Below the pieces are notes generated by a model that ran no database searches, was not told the DNA's origin, and worked only from the letters and a program-made list of their open reading frames with translations. This document shows positions 46,620 through 58,000 of a stretch of DNA of 64,000 nt, one piece after another. Origin of the DNA: Mesorhabditis belari (lineage: Eukaryota; Nematoda; Chromadorea; Rhabditida; Rhabditidae); NCBI GenBank assembly GCA_958450365.1, contig CAUEEP010000930.1, positions 62,001 to 126,000 of the forward strand, in the 5' to 3' direction. Each line of letters begins with the position of its first letter. The stretch's first letter is position 1. The position numbers and the translations under genes were made by a program.

Positions 46620-46985
46620 AACAAAGCGTGAACTTCAGCAATGAGATTTTGCTACTTTTTACCTTTACAGTCGTTTCAAAGCTCTCAATGGCATCATCCA
46701 AAACGACTTTCGTGTTCATCTCTCTCATTCGTTCCGTTTCGCGCCTCAACGCGAGATTTTTTTCGATAAGATCAAGAGACTGGATGTAAATCTTCTGAAT
46801 AAGTAGATTGATATTTGATTCAATATTCGATTGATTGCAATTTGCAATCAAATTTAGCTACTAACCATCAATTCTATCTGGCATTTCTCTTCAATCAATC
46901 CCCATTCCTTTTCAGGTAACTCTTGTGAATCCAAAGTTTTTCTCAATTTTTCGATCATCAATTTGACTTTTGGGTTGGTTGTGGG
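46620..46985 (-). pseudogene. Two-exon scrap of GTPase stalk
   Basis: Contains close copies of two stalk exons of the 55009-63405 gene: ALRRETERMREMNTKVVLDD (about 46800-46668) and the KLMIEKLRKTL... exon (about 46983-46866). The similarity breaks off at about 46985, inside the second exon. Confidence 0.7.
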
Positions 46986-47099
46986 TTGGGAGATGTTGTG
47001 GCAAATTATTCAAGTTTAATGCTTTGAGCTGGAGGTCGGCCCTTCTGGACTAAAGTGCTTTCTAAAGTGGGACAACTTTTCTACTAAAGTTTCTACTAG

Positions 47100-47620
47100 T
47101 GGGTCAATTTGAAAATTTTGAATCATACCCTTGAAAACTTCTGTAAACTTGCCTCGTTATTATCCAAGTACCCGGATCTTTGGATGCTCGCCAAATCAGA
47201 ACAAGTTTAATTGGATAAAACTAGGAATCGATATTCACGTTAGATTACGGTAAAGTGGGCAAGTATTAGACTGAAATGCCGGTGAAAAAAGACCCGTGGG
47301 GGCCTACGGTAGCCGTGGGGCACGGTTTAGCATTCAGCATTCAATAATCTACAGTACGCTTTCAGAGGAACGATTTGTGTTACGAGCAGATGCAAGATTT
47401 TGTCTACAAAGTCGTCCATCGGTTGTCTATTCAATTCCATCCGTCATTGATGCAATATTTGGATGAGAATTTTCAAAGATCTGTGCGGCATCATCAGGTT
47501 TTGGGAAAAGTTAAAGCCAAACCAGAACAGATTTTCAGAATGTCTCATTTCAACATGGTCCACTTGGGCATCAAGGTCAAAACTCAGCTCAATATCAGCT
47601 TCAGAAGTCTTCTTATGTTT
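47100..47620 (+). CDS. Orphan 3' exons of an unrecognised gene
   Basis: Three plus-strand exons can be joined in phase: about 47104-47193 (LENFCKLASLLSKYPDLWML), 47365-47502 (CYEQMQDFVYKVVHRLSIQF ... SVRHHQ) and about 47542-47625 (NVSFQHGPLGHQ...). They are separated by introns with GTTT donors and TTTCAG acceptors. AATAAA lies at about 47650. No start or upstream exons were seen, and I do not recognise the protein. It may be the truncated end of a single-copy host gene displaced by the rearrangements. Confidence 0.4.
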
Positions 47621-47659
47621 GAGAAATCTTTTCTATGATTTTTAACCCAATAAAACTTT

Positions 47660-48480
47660 TGTATAACTTTCCAAAAGCAAATACGAAAAATTTATCACAG
47701 CTGGATATTCCGAAAACGGAATGGAACTGATTTTCAAATGAAAGGTTTTTACAAGTGAATCAAGTAAAGTGTTGGAAAACTGTACAATCCCAATATTGGC
47801 AATGATAATATTTCATGCTCAAGTGATCTTTAATTGAATTCGGGAGCGTAGAGAGGACGGTAGTGAGAGACTACTGTAAAGAGAAGATTCCGATAGAGGC
47901 AAGATTATGGAGCTAGATATGACGGTAGAGGCCAGGTTATGTTTACAGTTACAAAGTTAGTTACAAGAGTTGCCACGTTTTTGGAGAACGGATTAGTTGA
48001 GAGTTGCCACATTTTGAGCTCAAGTGAATAATAATCAAGTGGTACATAATCAGTAAAATTTTTATAATCCCCAGAACCGCAAGGTCCTATATCTAAAGTA
48101 TTGGATCGATGGGAGTAGCCCCGTTTGGCTCGGGGTCCTCATGAGTAGGCTGATTCTCGTGGACGCGTCGTTGCTAAAAAAAGTCTCTTTCAATGGCTAT
48201 AAGCAGTGATCTTTTTATCAAATAAAGCTTGGGAGAAAGATTATGGTAGATTACGGTAAGTTGACAGATTGACATGTTTCAGAAAACAGCCTATGAGCCA
48301 GGCCAAGTCAAAAACTTCTGAAAGTTGTCGCAAACACTTCTTGTCAAAAAACCGAAAGTCAAGCTCTACTTTGGTCTAGTTTAGGTCAAAAAACTTGGGT
48401 TTAAAACCTCCCAGCCAAAAGCTCGTCCTAACAGGAAAGGATATTTTTAAACTTGAAAACAAGGTCGACCTGTGCCTTCA
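47660..48480. other. No gene recognised
   Basis: AT-rich spacer. One GC-richer patch at about 48115-48180 contains a small hairpin (CCCCG-TTTGGCT-CGGGG) of unknown meaning. The 48395-48667 open frame is the complement of coiled-coil exons and is not believed. Confidence 0.45.
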
Positions 48481-48512
48481 AATTCAAATACTATTAAAAC
48501 AAGTTCCTCACT

Positions 48513-49185
48513 TGGTCTTGTGCTTGCTGTTGTTGCTCATTCCAAAATTGGCGCTCTCTTTGCTCCTGAAGGTTTTTAGAGATTCATCGAGATTTTCCAG
48601 CAAACTTTTTCCATTTGATCCCGTCGCTCTTGATCTTTGCGTTTTTGCTCGTTTTCTTCCTAAATGAATTCTTGTTTTTCTTTCTTTGATTGATTGATAC
48701 GAGTACTGATAGAGTATTGATACGAGTACGTTTTAGTAATCATTGTTAGTACTAGCTATGGACCAAATTTGAATACAATATTTTCAGAGAATTTAAAGAG
48801 CCTGAAGTAAAAAGAAAGCTAGAAATCGATTTGCTTAGTAGTTTTCAAAATGAAATTAAAGGATCAAGCTATCAAGCAAGATGCTAGAATAAATAGATGT
48901 TTCTTGTGATCCTTTCTGTATCATTTCTTACAGAAAACCATTGTCGCAACACTCGTTTGACTTTTTCTTGAGCTTCTAGGTGTCGTCTCTCTTCTCTCTT
49001 CTTGTGCTCTGGTCGTTCGTGATCGTACTGTTCTCGTTGCCTGAAAAGATTTATGATGGTTATTCGAATGGACTACGGATAAGGTATAACAAATTTTATA
49101 ACTATAATGCACCGTATTTCTTCCTCGAGTACTCTATTTTGTAAATTCTCACAATGTCTTTTCATTTCAGTCAATTTCCACTTTA
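48513..49185 (-). CDS. Coiled-coil exon group, partial gene
   Basis: Minus-strand exons with good splice sites: about 49182-49110 (WKLTEMKRHCENLQNRVLEE), about 49042-48935 (QREQYDHERPEHKKREERRH), about 48660-48607 (EENEQKRKDQERRDQMEK) and about 48566-48513 (EQRERQFWNEQQQQAQDQ). The last two are separated by a ~41 bp intron. The product would be a continuous charged helix. The group lies downstream of the duplicated stalk copy and may be its continuation, or the remains of another unit. No start or stop identified. Confidence 0.45.
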
Positions 49186-49337
49186 ATATCAATGAATGTT
49201 TCATTGATATTAAACATGAATCAAGAAATTTAAAAAGGCAAGAATTTCTTGTACAGTCAAAACTGGGAAGCATTTTCAAAAGATCTAACTAAAATAAGAT
49301 ATAAAGCTATAAAGAAATTCGAGTACCAATAAAAAAC

Positions 49338-52300
49338 TCAAAATTCAGGCAAAGGTAGCTGTTCAGCAATAGTTTTCCTTTGGAAAGGTCCGATTGGTTT
49401 GGTAATAAGTGGTAGATCGAAGGCTGGGAGGGGTTGCTGGCTAACTGAAATTATTCGTTTTGATTAAACAAACTGGTATGATTTGACTTTAAATGCACTA
49501 ACAGTTACTGTTAGTCGTAGTGAAAGTACTATCGTTGAGAACTTTCACTACTGTTAAAGTTGTTAAAACTGTTTAAAGCTGTTAAAGCTGTTTAAAGCTG
49601 TTAAAGCCTAATAAGTCTTAAAAACGGAAACTAAAGTCTTTTAGATTGATGCAATCTAAGAAACACTTGGAATCTAAAGCTTAAGTTTACCAACCGTTTG
49701 ATGAGTTCTGCAACCACCGTAAGGACCATTTCTTGAAAGTTGAATGCCTCTCTTGATTCTTCCAAAATTCTTCTATTCGATGATCGCTTGTGTAGGTGCC
49801 ACGCTTTAATTCTTGAAAAGAGTAAAAATCTAGAAATTTGAGATTCTAAATGGCATTATGACAAAACTGGAAAGAATTCATGGCTGCACATTTTGGATCT
49901 CATTTTAGAGTGAATTTGTTTAGAACTTTCATTGCTGAAATTGCTTGAATCACTGCAGGATCCATTTTGGGAGATTTGACATCATTATTGTGTTCAACGG
50001 CTTTGTTTGAAGGCTGTTTAATCACTGGCTGCTTCGTTTCATGCTTTTCATCAACAATTGAACCTCTATCTCAAGTTTGCTAGTATGAGTTTTATGGTGT
50101 GGAATCTCAACAAAGACATGTTGTTGCAAAAGTGACTCCGAAAATTCCCTCTTGACTCTTCTCCATTCAACATTTGACATTAATGTATGATTTATCAAAA
50201 GATCTTCATAGTTGATTAATTTTACATTGAGATTTATTGCAGGGATTCTATGAGTCTGCAGGTACTTGTTTACTGCAAGTTTGCATAAGTTAAAGTAATC
50301 CCAAGCTGCATTCAGTTCTTACAGATATGAGAAATCTGGGGGAACAGCTCTAGCAATATTATGAGATTCTTGCAAAGAAGTGTCCATTGGTTTTTTAACG
50401 GAAAAGCTGTACAATGAAAAGCAAAGAGTACCTAGGATCCTGGTGAGTAGGATTGACGTCCGAGTATCGAATGAGAGATGTGGTGGAGTTGAAGGTTGAG
50501 ATTTTTTTTGAGCTTCTGACTTCACCAGCTTCAAATTCGGGAAACGATTCTTTAGATGTTCCCGAATCTCTTGTCGATCTCTTGTCGAACAATTACTCTG
50601 AAGTTTTTGATTACTACTTTTAGTCAAGCATCATTTGTGGACCGGAAACAAGTTTCGTTTGCTAATTTTTGTTTAAACATTTTATTTCTCGTTACATCCA
50701 TCATTTAGCATTCAAAACTAGCATTTAGAATTTATTTCCTAAAACGTGAAATCCTGTCAACAGACACTAGATATTGACGCCTATAAACGACAAAGACTAC
50801 TCTTAAACTACAAACGATCGTAACTTTCTTCCTGTTAAACATTTTTCTATAAATTTTTTACCAAAAGAAAGTGGAACTCAATAGCTTTCAAATGATAATA
50901 AATTTATGGGCTAATAAAAGCACAAATTGGAGTTGATTTGGTTTAAGTGTCAGCCATCTTAAAGCTCTTAAATAGCCAACTCACCAGTATCCCATTCCAG
51001 AACCCTGTCCAATAAGTTTCAGCAGTCAAAGCAAGCAAATTCTTAAGTCGTTTCTCGTGATCATGTTCTTGTGTCAAGTTGAGCAATTCCTCTTGGATCA
51101 CTTGCGTTTCATCGATTAGAGCCATAATTTGTTCAGCAAGGAATTGAGATTTGAGAAATTTCTGGTAAAAAGTTGTAACTGACATTATTTTTGATATTAC
51201 CAATTTGAATAGATTGCCAAATTCTTTTTGAACATCTTCATAATTGATTGCAAGAGTGTCACCGAAACGCTGAATTTTTGTTTAGTTTAAGAAATCAGGA
51301 AAAGGATTAGATAGAAGAACTAGATTAAAGGACTAGATTAATTAAAGAATTTCCTTAATCTAATTGGAAACTTACGTCATTTTTCCATTCTTTCCGTACA
51401 AGTCTCCGATAAAGTTGCGTGGAATCAGAAAGGTGGCTTTTCAAAGTGAAACTATCATTGTAACCCTAAAATTGTTCTATTTAACTGTCAGATTTCTCGA
51501 TTACCTCTTCGCCAACATCATTGCCGATTCCATTTTCTTGCAAAACTTTATCGTTTTCATGTCGAAGTGAGTTTACAGAAAGAAATATTTCTTCGTCAGC
51601 CATTTTGTCGGCTTCTAACCGCATTTTATATTCTTTCTCAATCGCCACCTTTTCTTCAAAAGCGTTTGCTTTGTCGAGTCCTTTCTAGAAATGATTGCTT
51701 TGATCTTTCTAAGCTTTTTTTCCTCTTAAGCTCTGTTTTATAAGCTCTGTTTCATTTCAAATCTGAACCCAGCTTACTGCTTATCCATTTCACATTTTAA
51801 AGATGATAATTGGTTTTTTCTACGATTTTTGTGGCCCTAAGAAAGTTCTAATCTATGCTCAAATTACGGTAAGCTGGCTTAGAGCTCTAATTTTAGCTCT
51901 TTTCGCGTTTCCTACTTTATTTTTGCCGTAATCTACGAGGTCTATTTAGGATTTATTAATTAGATTAAGTACACGTTTACGGCAACTTGAAGATTACGGT
52001 AGTCGAGGGGCTACAGTAACCTAAAGATTACGGTAATCTACCAACCACTGCTTTACCGTAAGATTATCAGATTATGGTCATACTTTAAAGCGCTTACAGT
52101 CATGGTCAGAGAAAAGCTTCTCAGTGAGCATTTTATGAACTTTCTACCCCGTAGCCTTACTTTTAAGTTCAAAAATGATTTTTCAGACCTGTAACAAGCT
52201 CCGGAATACGCCAAGTTTAACAATGAACTCGGTCTCGGCATATGAATGGAGGTAGAAAGGACTGGGAGCAGAGAAATCGACAGTTTTGATAGGTTTTGGC

Positions 52301-54592
52301 TTTGGTTTTGCCAAGTTATCCACTTTTTGAGTCACTTTCTTGTCTAGCTGAAAGATATTGTTTTTATTTAGGCTTTTCAGAAAGTTTTTTGTCTCTTTTC
52401 GTCTTTCCTTTCTCTATTAACAGCTTTATACCTTGCTGTTGTTATTGTTGTTGCTGTTGTTGTACGTCTCGAGTGTCGAAGTTGGTGGAATCTCCTCTAC
52501 AACGCTTGGAGTTTGTTCTTTCAGTAACTGAATCGATTTTAATTTTAATTTTTGAAAATTTACAAACCTTTGCATTCAACTTTTCCTTTTCTTCTTTCAA
52601 CCGTTTTTCTCGATTCTCTCTGGCTTTCTTTTCATTGTCGAGCTCCACTTTTCTCTGATCAGAAATGATCTAAATTTCAATATAACTTCGATTCCAGAAT
52701 CAATAACTAGACCAAAAATGATTTTAACAATTACTAAGAAGCAATTGCTAACTGTTAAACTATTTAGATTATCAAAATCACCTGTGCTCTGGCCTTGAAC
52801 TCCTCAATAGCGTTAGGGGAACTCTCCACATCGAGCAATCTCTCTAGATTTGAGATCCCTGTTTGCTTGGCTTTATGGGCAGTTCTTTCAAAAGATTCTT
52901 CATTGATTCTCTAAAAATTACAAAAGAATTATCATTAACTAACCATATTTTATAGTTAAATTAGATAAAAAGCTACTTTTCACCTTTACAGTCGTTTCAA
53001 AGCTCTCAATGGCATCATCCAAAACGACTTTTGTGTTCATCTCTCTCATCCGTTTCGTTTCGCGCCTCAACGCGAGATCTTTTTCGATAAAATCAAGAGA
53101 TTGGGTGTAAATCTTCTAAATAAGTAGATTGAGAATTGATTGAATTTGATTGATTCAATATTCGATTGATTGCAAGTTTAGCTACCAACCATCAACTCTA
53201 TCTGGCATTTGTCTTCAATCATTCCCCATTCCTTTTCCGTCAACCCTTGTGAATCCAAAGTTTTTCTCAACTTTTCGATCATCAATTTGACTTTTGCATG
53301 ACCATCCTCCAAAGTTGGTAAAGAGACGAATTTTGTCTGAAACTGGTTTATCCAAATTGTAACCCAAGAAACCTTACCTCTCGTAGCTGTTGACTAAACT
53401 CGACTTTCAGTTTTGAGAACGATTTCTCAATATGGGCACTTCGAAGCATTGTGATTCGACCGTCCAACATGTCCTGTAACAGAAAAGGATGCTTCAGAGG
53501 GACTTAGACTTAGCCAATGTTTATCTCATATCTATTTTCTTGTAGTTGTACATAACTAGAGGGTGCTCTTTTCAAATTAGGCAATTACTTGATTAAATTT
53601 GCATTTAAGACTTTTACTCAAGCAATTGTCAAGTAAATGCCAAGTAATGCCAAGTCTAAACTGCACCTAGATATTCTCCAATTCGAAATATATAAGGCAA
53701 ACTTACAAACTCATTTTCATCTTTTGTTTTCTCTTAGTCAAACGTTTTTTCACCAATAGAGCTTGCAAAATCCTATCCAACAGTGAAAAAACGTCTGAAA
53801 AGGTCGATTTTAAAGGGCTTAAGACGTGGCTTTTCGTTGTTCACCTATCGACGAAGGGATGGAAAATGAAAATCACTAGAAAACACTCTATAACTGTCAT
53901 TGCTAACTATCACATAACTGCCATTTCTTGGAGTTATTTAGAATAAACTCCTTACCTCTAAGGACTTAATCGTTGGATCGGAGATCGACTTCAATACACC
54001 TTGACTTCTGATGGAAGAGCTTCGTTTCAAGAGCTGTGCCTTATCCAAATCGTGAATCTGAAAGTACTCTTACAGTAGCCTACAATACCCTACAGGAACC
54101 CTACATTAACCCTACTATGTCCTCAGCTACCGTATTCCTCAGCTATCCTACCCAGCTTATCTAAGGAGAGGTTCATCTAAAGAGTGTTTCTATTTTCCAT
54201 TACCTTCATAATCTCAGCTCTCCACTTCCTCGCGAAAGCTTCAACTCGTTCCAAAAAAGCCTTCTCTTCTTGAAGGATCTCAAATTCTCTTTGCTTTTCA
54301 TCCAACAATGCCTAAATTTCATTGCAACTCCTTGCATATTATTGTCACTACTAAACCTGAATTTTTGGCTCTAGAAGTTCCCTCGCTTCACCGACATTCG
54401 CCTCTTTCAAAAGCTCTTTCAGTTTTTTTTCTGAAGAATTTCGACCAGACTTTTCAGCAGCTTCAATATTTTCACTGGTTGTTCCCTAAAAACATTAAGA
54501 TTTAGTAAAATCTGAATTATTACTTTCAAAGCGCTCTGGAAGATATCAAAGGCTTTATTCACAGCCAAAGAGATGCTCGCTTCATTTGTCAT
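49338..54592 (-). CDS. Tandem copy of GTPase stalk without GTPase domain
   Basis: Near copy of exons 10-25 and the 3' module of the gene at 55009-63405, with introns also conserved. It begins at the exon MTNEASISLAVNKAFDIF (54592) and runs through stalk exons including KLKELLKEANVGEARELLEP, MLDGRITMLRSAHIEKS, LALRRETKRMREMNTKVVLD, KPKPKPIKTVDFSA, LRHENDKVLQENGIG and HDHEKRLKNLLALTAE to the LPSPEF stop at 49338. All stalk exons are open with intact splice sites. The exon near 50340 has an in-frame TAA and has lost its acceptor AG, so the 3' module is damaged. No GTPase exons precede it. It is either an alternative continuation of the long gene, a headless paralog, or a recent non-functional duplication. 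Confidence 0.6.
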
Positions 54593-55008
54593 CTAAACGG
54601 AATGAAATTGTGTTATTCTAAACTTTAAAAAGTTCAAAAGTTTGAATAGATTTGAAACCTTGAAACCATTCGCCTGTCCACAATCTCGAAAAACGTTCAC
54701 TCGTTCTCTCGTCACTCCGATGAGCGTTTTTCAAAGGATTTTCTAGATTGATTTCTATTCTAAACCAAAAAATAACATGTAAAAGTATTCAGAAATTGAA
54801 GAGAATTTAGAATAACGATAAGGAATTCCTTTAATCAGAATTATAAAGTAAAACAGAATTGTTTTATTGATATTAAACGGAAATCAAGAAATTTAAAAAG
54901 CAAGAATTTATCGTACAGTATAAACTGAAAAGCATTTTCAAAAGATCTAACTAAAATAAGCTAAGAAGGTGGAAAGAATCAATAAATATTTGAGTACTAA
55001 TAAAAAAC

Positions 55009-58000
55009 TCAAAATTCAGGCGATGGTAACTGTTCAACAATAGTTTTCCTTTGGAAAAGTCCGATTGATTTGGTAATAAGTGGTAGATCGGAGGGTGGTT
55101 GCTGGCTAACTGAAATTATTGGTTTTGATTAAAAAAAGTATGATTTGACTTCAATTCCACTTACAGTAATCTAAAGTCTTAGTGAAAGTACTATCGTTAA
55201 GAACTTTCACTACTGTTAAAGCTGTTTAAAGCTATTAAAAAGCCGTTAAAGCTGTTAAACCTTATGAGTCTTAACAAGAAGATTAAAGTCTTTTAGATTG
55301 ATGCAATCCAAGAAACATCTGGAATCTAAAGTTTGGAGTTTACCAACCGTTTGATGAACCCCGCAACCACCGTGACGACCATTGCGTGGAAGTTGAACGC
55401 TTCTTTTGATTCCTCCGAAATTCTTCTATTTGACAATCGCTTGTGTAGGTGCCACGCTTTAATTCGTCAAAAGAGTAAAAACCTAGAAAACTGAGGTTGG
55501 AAATGGCATCATGACCAAACTGGAAAGAATTCTTGGCTCTACATTTTGGATCTTATTTTGGGGTGCATTTGTTTAGAACTTTCATTTCACACAAGCAAAG
55601 GATATAAAGACTCAATAGACACTCTTTTCAATGCTCATTAGGGCCGCGAGTTTTTTCCCTTTTTCTTCAAATTTCGTCAGCTTTTGTTTTTCGGGCAGAA
55701 TGCTTGGCTTTTCCATTGTTAGGAAAGCTAATTCTTCCATCAGAATTCTGTCTTCATTGCCTGGAGTTGATTGTTCCACTTTGTCTTTATAAACTTCTGC
55801 TTTAACCAGCTCCAATTTGCTTGTAGTTGGTACATTTGAAATCACAGATTCATCAACATCATTGCCATTTTCTTTGCCAATATCCAAATGCTCTACTTGA
55901 GCTGTTTTAGAGTTCTCAATAGCTTCAAGAATTGCTTTTCTATTAAGATTTCTTCAACTGGATCATGCAGTTAATGTGTCTTGCTATGAATTTCACTAGC
56001 TGCTTCACTTTCAGAAATCGGAATCCCAGAAACGCTTTCTTTATTGTTTGAATCAACTTCAGCCTTCTTGTAATCAATTTCAGAATCTTCAACATCTTGA
56101 GTTTCAATCAAAATTGACTTTAAGCTTTCTTCTTTGGTTTCTATGACCGTTTCTGTGGTGCTGAAAATGATTAGACTTTTGGTTGATGTTTCCCAAAAAC
56201 TGTTTTTCACAATATCAGTTATGAAACTTTGCTGCCAGATCGTTCTCTTTGGTTGCAAGCAAATTTCTCCCATCTTCCGCAAGTACATTTTCGTCTGCAG
56301 TTTTATTCGTTTCATAAAAGCTTCTTGTCGTTTTGTGATAAATCGTAAAATTCCACGATAAATTAGAGCTTTCGGACTTGGCCAGCACAATCCTGGGATA
56401 CTGTTCCTGCCAATGATCGACCCACAGACATAGATTACTGAATCGCGTCTCGGATTTAGTGTAGCGATGTGGAGTTCCTCTTTCTTTCGATCAAGCACTT
56501 TCCCAGTTCCATCCCGTATTAAATTTTGATATCTATCCCATTTACTGAAGAAATGAAGTCTTCGATTGGAATATCTCAAGTTTGCTAAAGCTTTCTTATG
56601 AGTTTTATGGTGTGGAATCTCAACAAAGATATGCTGTTGCAAAAGTGACTCCGACAATTCCCTCTTGACTCTTCTCCATTCAACTTTTGACATTAATGTA
56701 TGATTTCTCAAAAGATCTTCATAGTTGATTAGTTTTACAGTGAGATTTATTGCAGGGATTCTATGAGCCTGCAGGTACTTGTCTACTGCAAGTTTGCATC
56801 AGTTAAAGTAATCCCAAGCTGCATTCAGTTCTTGCAGATACGAGAAATCTGGGGGAATAGTTCTAGCAATATTATGAGATTCTTGCAAAGGAGTTTCTAT
56901 TGGTTTTTTTTAACGGAAAAGCGGTACAATGAAAAGAAAAGAGTACCTAGGATCAAGATGAGTGGGGACATCCGATTATTGAGTGAGAGACGTGGTGGAG
57001 TTGAAGGTTGAGGCTTTTTTTGAGCTTCTGACTTCTTCAACTTCAAATTGGGGAAACGATTCTTTAGATGTTCCCAAATCTCTTGTTGATCCCTTGCCCA
57101 ACAATGACTCTAAAGTTTTGCATTACTACTTTCAGTCTGCGGATCGGATGTCACGTTTTAGGAAACAAGTTCCGCTTGCTAATTTGTGCCCAAACATTGA
57201 TTCCTCATTACATCCACCATTCAGCATTTAGAACTTGTTTTCTAAAACGTAACATCTGGCCAGTAGACCATACTTGTTTTCAGCTTTAGCTGCAGCTTTG
57301 AATTTGTAACCTGACTGTGTTACTCAGCTAATACATCAACTTTGAACTTTCGAAAACTTTCGTAACCCTCCTTGTCTATCTACCGTAACCCTCTTTGTCT
57401 ATTTGTCGTAACTCTGCTTGTCTATCTACCGTAACGTTTCTTGTCTATCTACCCTACTGATGAATCATATTGACATTCACAGTCAGTTATCACAAAGCTC
57501 TTAAATAGCCAATTCACCTGTATCTCATTCCAGAACCCTGTCCAACAAGTTTCAGCAGTCAAAGCAAGCAAATTCTTAAGTCGTTTCTCGTGATCATGTT
57601 CTCGTGTCAAGTTGAGCAATTCCTCTTGGATCACTTTCGTTTCATCGATTAGAGCCATAATTTGTTCAGCAAGGAATTGAGATTTGAGAAATTTCTGGTA
57701 AAAAGTTGTAACTGACATTATTTTTGATATTACCAATTTGAATAGATTGCCAAATTCTTTTTGAACATCTTCATAATTGATTGCAAGAGTGTCACCGAAA
57801 CGCTGAATTTTTGTTTAGTTTAAGATATCAGGAAAAGGATTAGATAGAAGAACTAGATTAAAGGACTAGATTAATTAAAGAATTTCCTTAATCTAATTGG
57901 AAACTTACGTCATTTTTCCATTCTTTCCGTACAAGTCTTCGATAAAGTTGCGTAGAGTCAGAAAGGTGACTTTTCAAAGTGAAACTATCATTGTAATTCT

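Noticed and set aside
48060..48200. GC-rich patch considered as a ribozyme or structured RNA
   Set aside because: Only one short hairpin could be drawn. Neither a hammerhead core nor other conserved RNA motif was found.
52296..52658. 120-aa plus-strand ORF with Cys run, and the similar one at 58505-58750
   Set aside because: Complement of charged and Asn-rich stalk exons on the minus strand. The Cys run is the antisense of the Asn repeat.
57355..57455. Possible CRISPR-like array
   Set aside because: Contiguous 24-bp tandem copies without unique spacers, in a eukaryotic intron.
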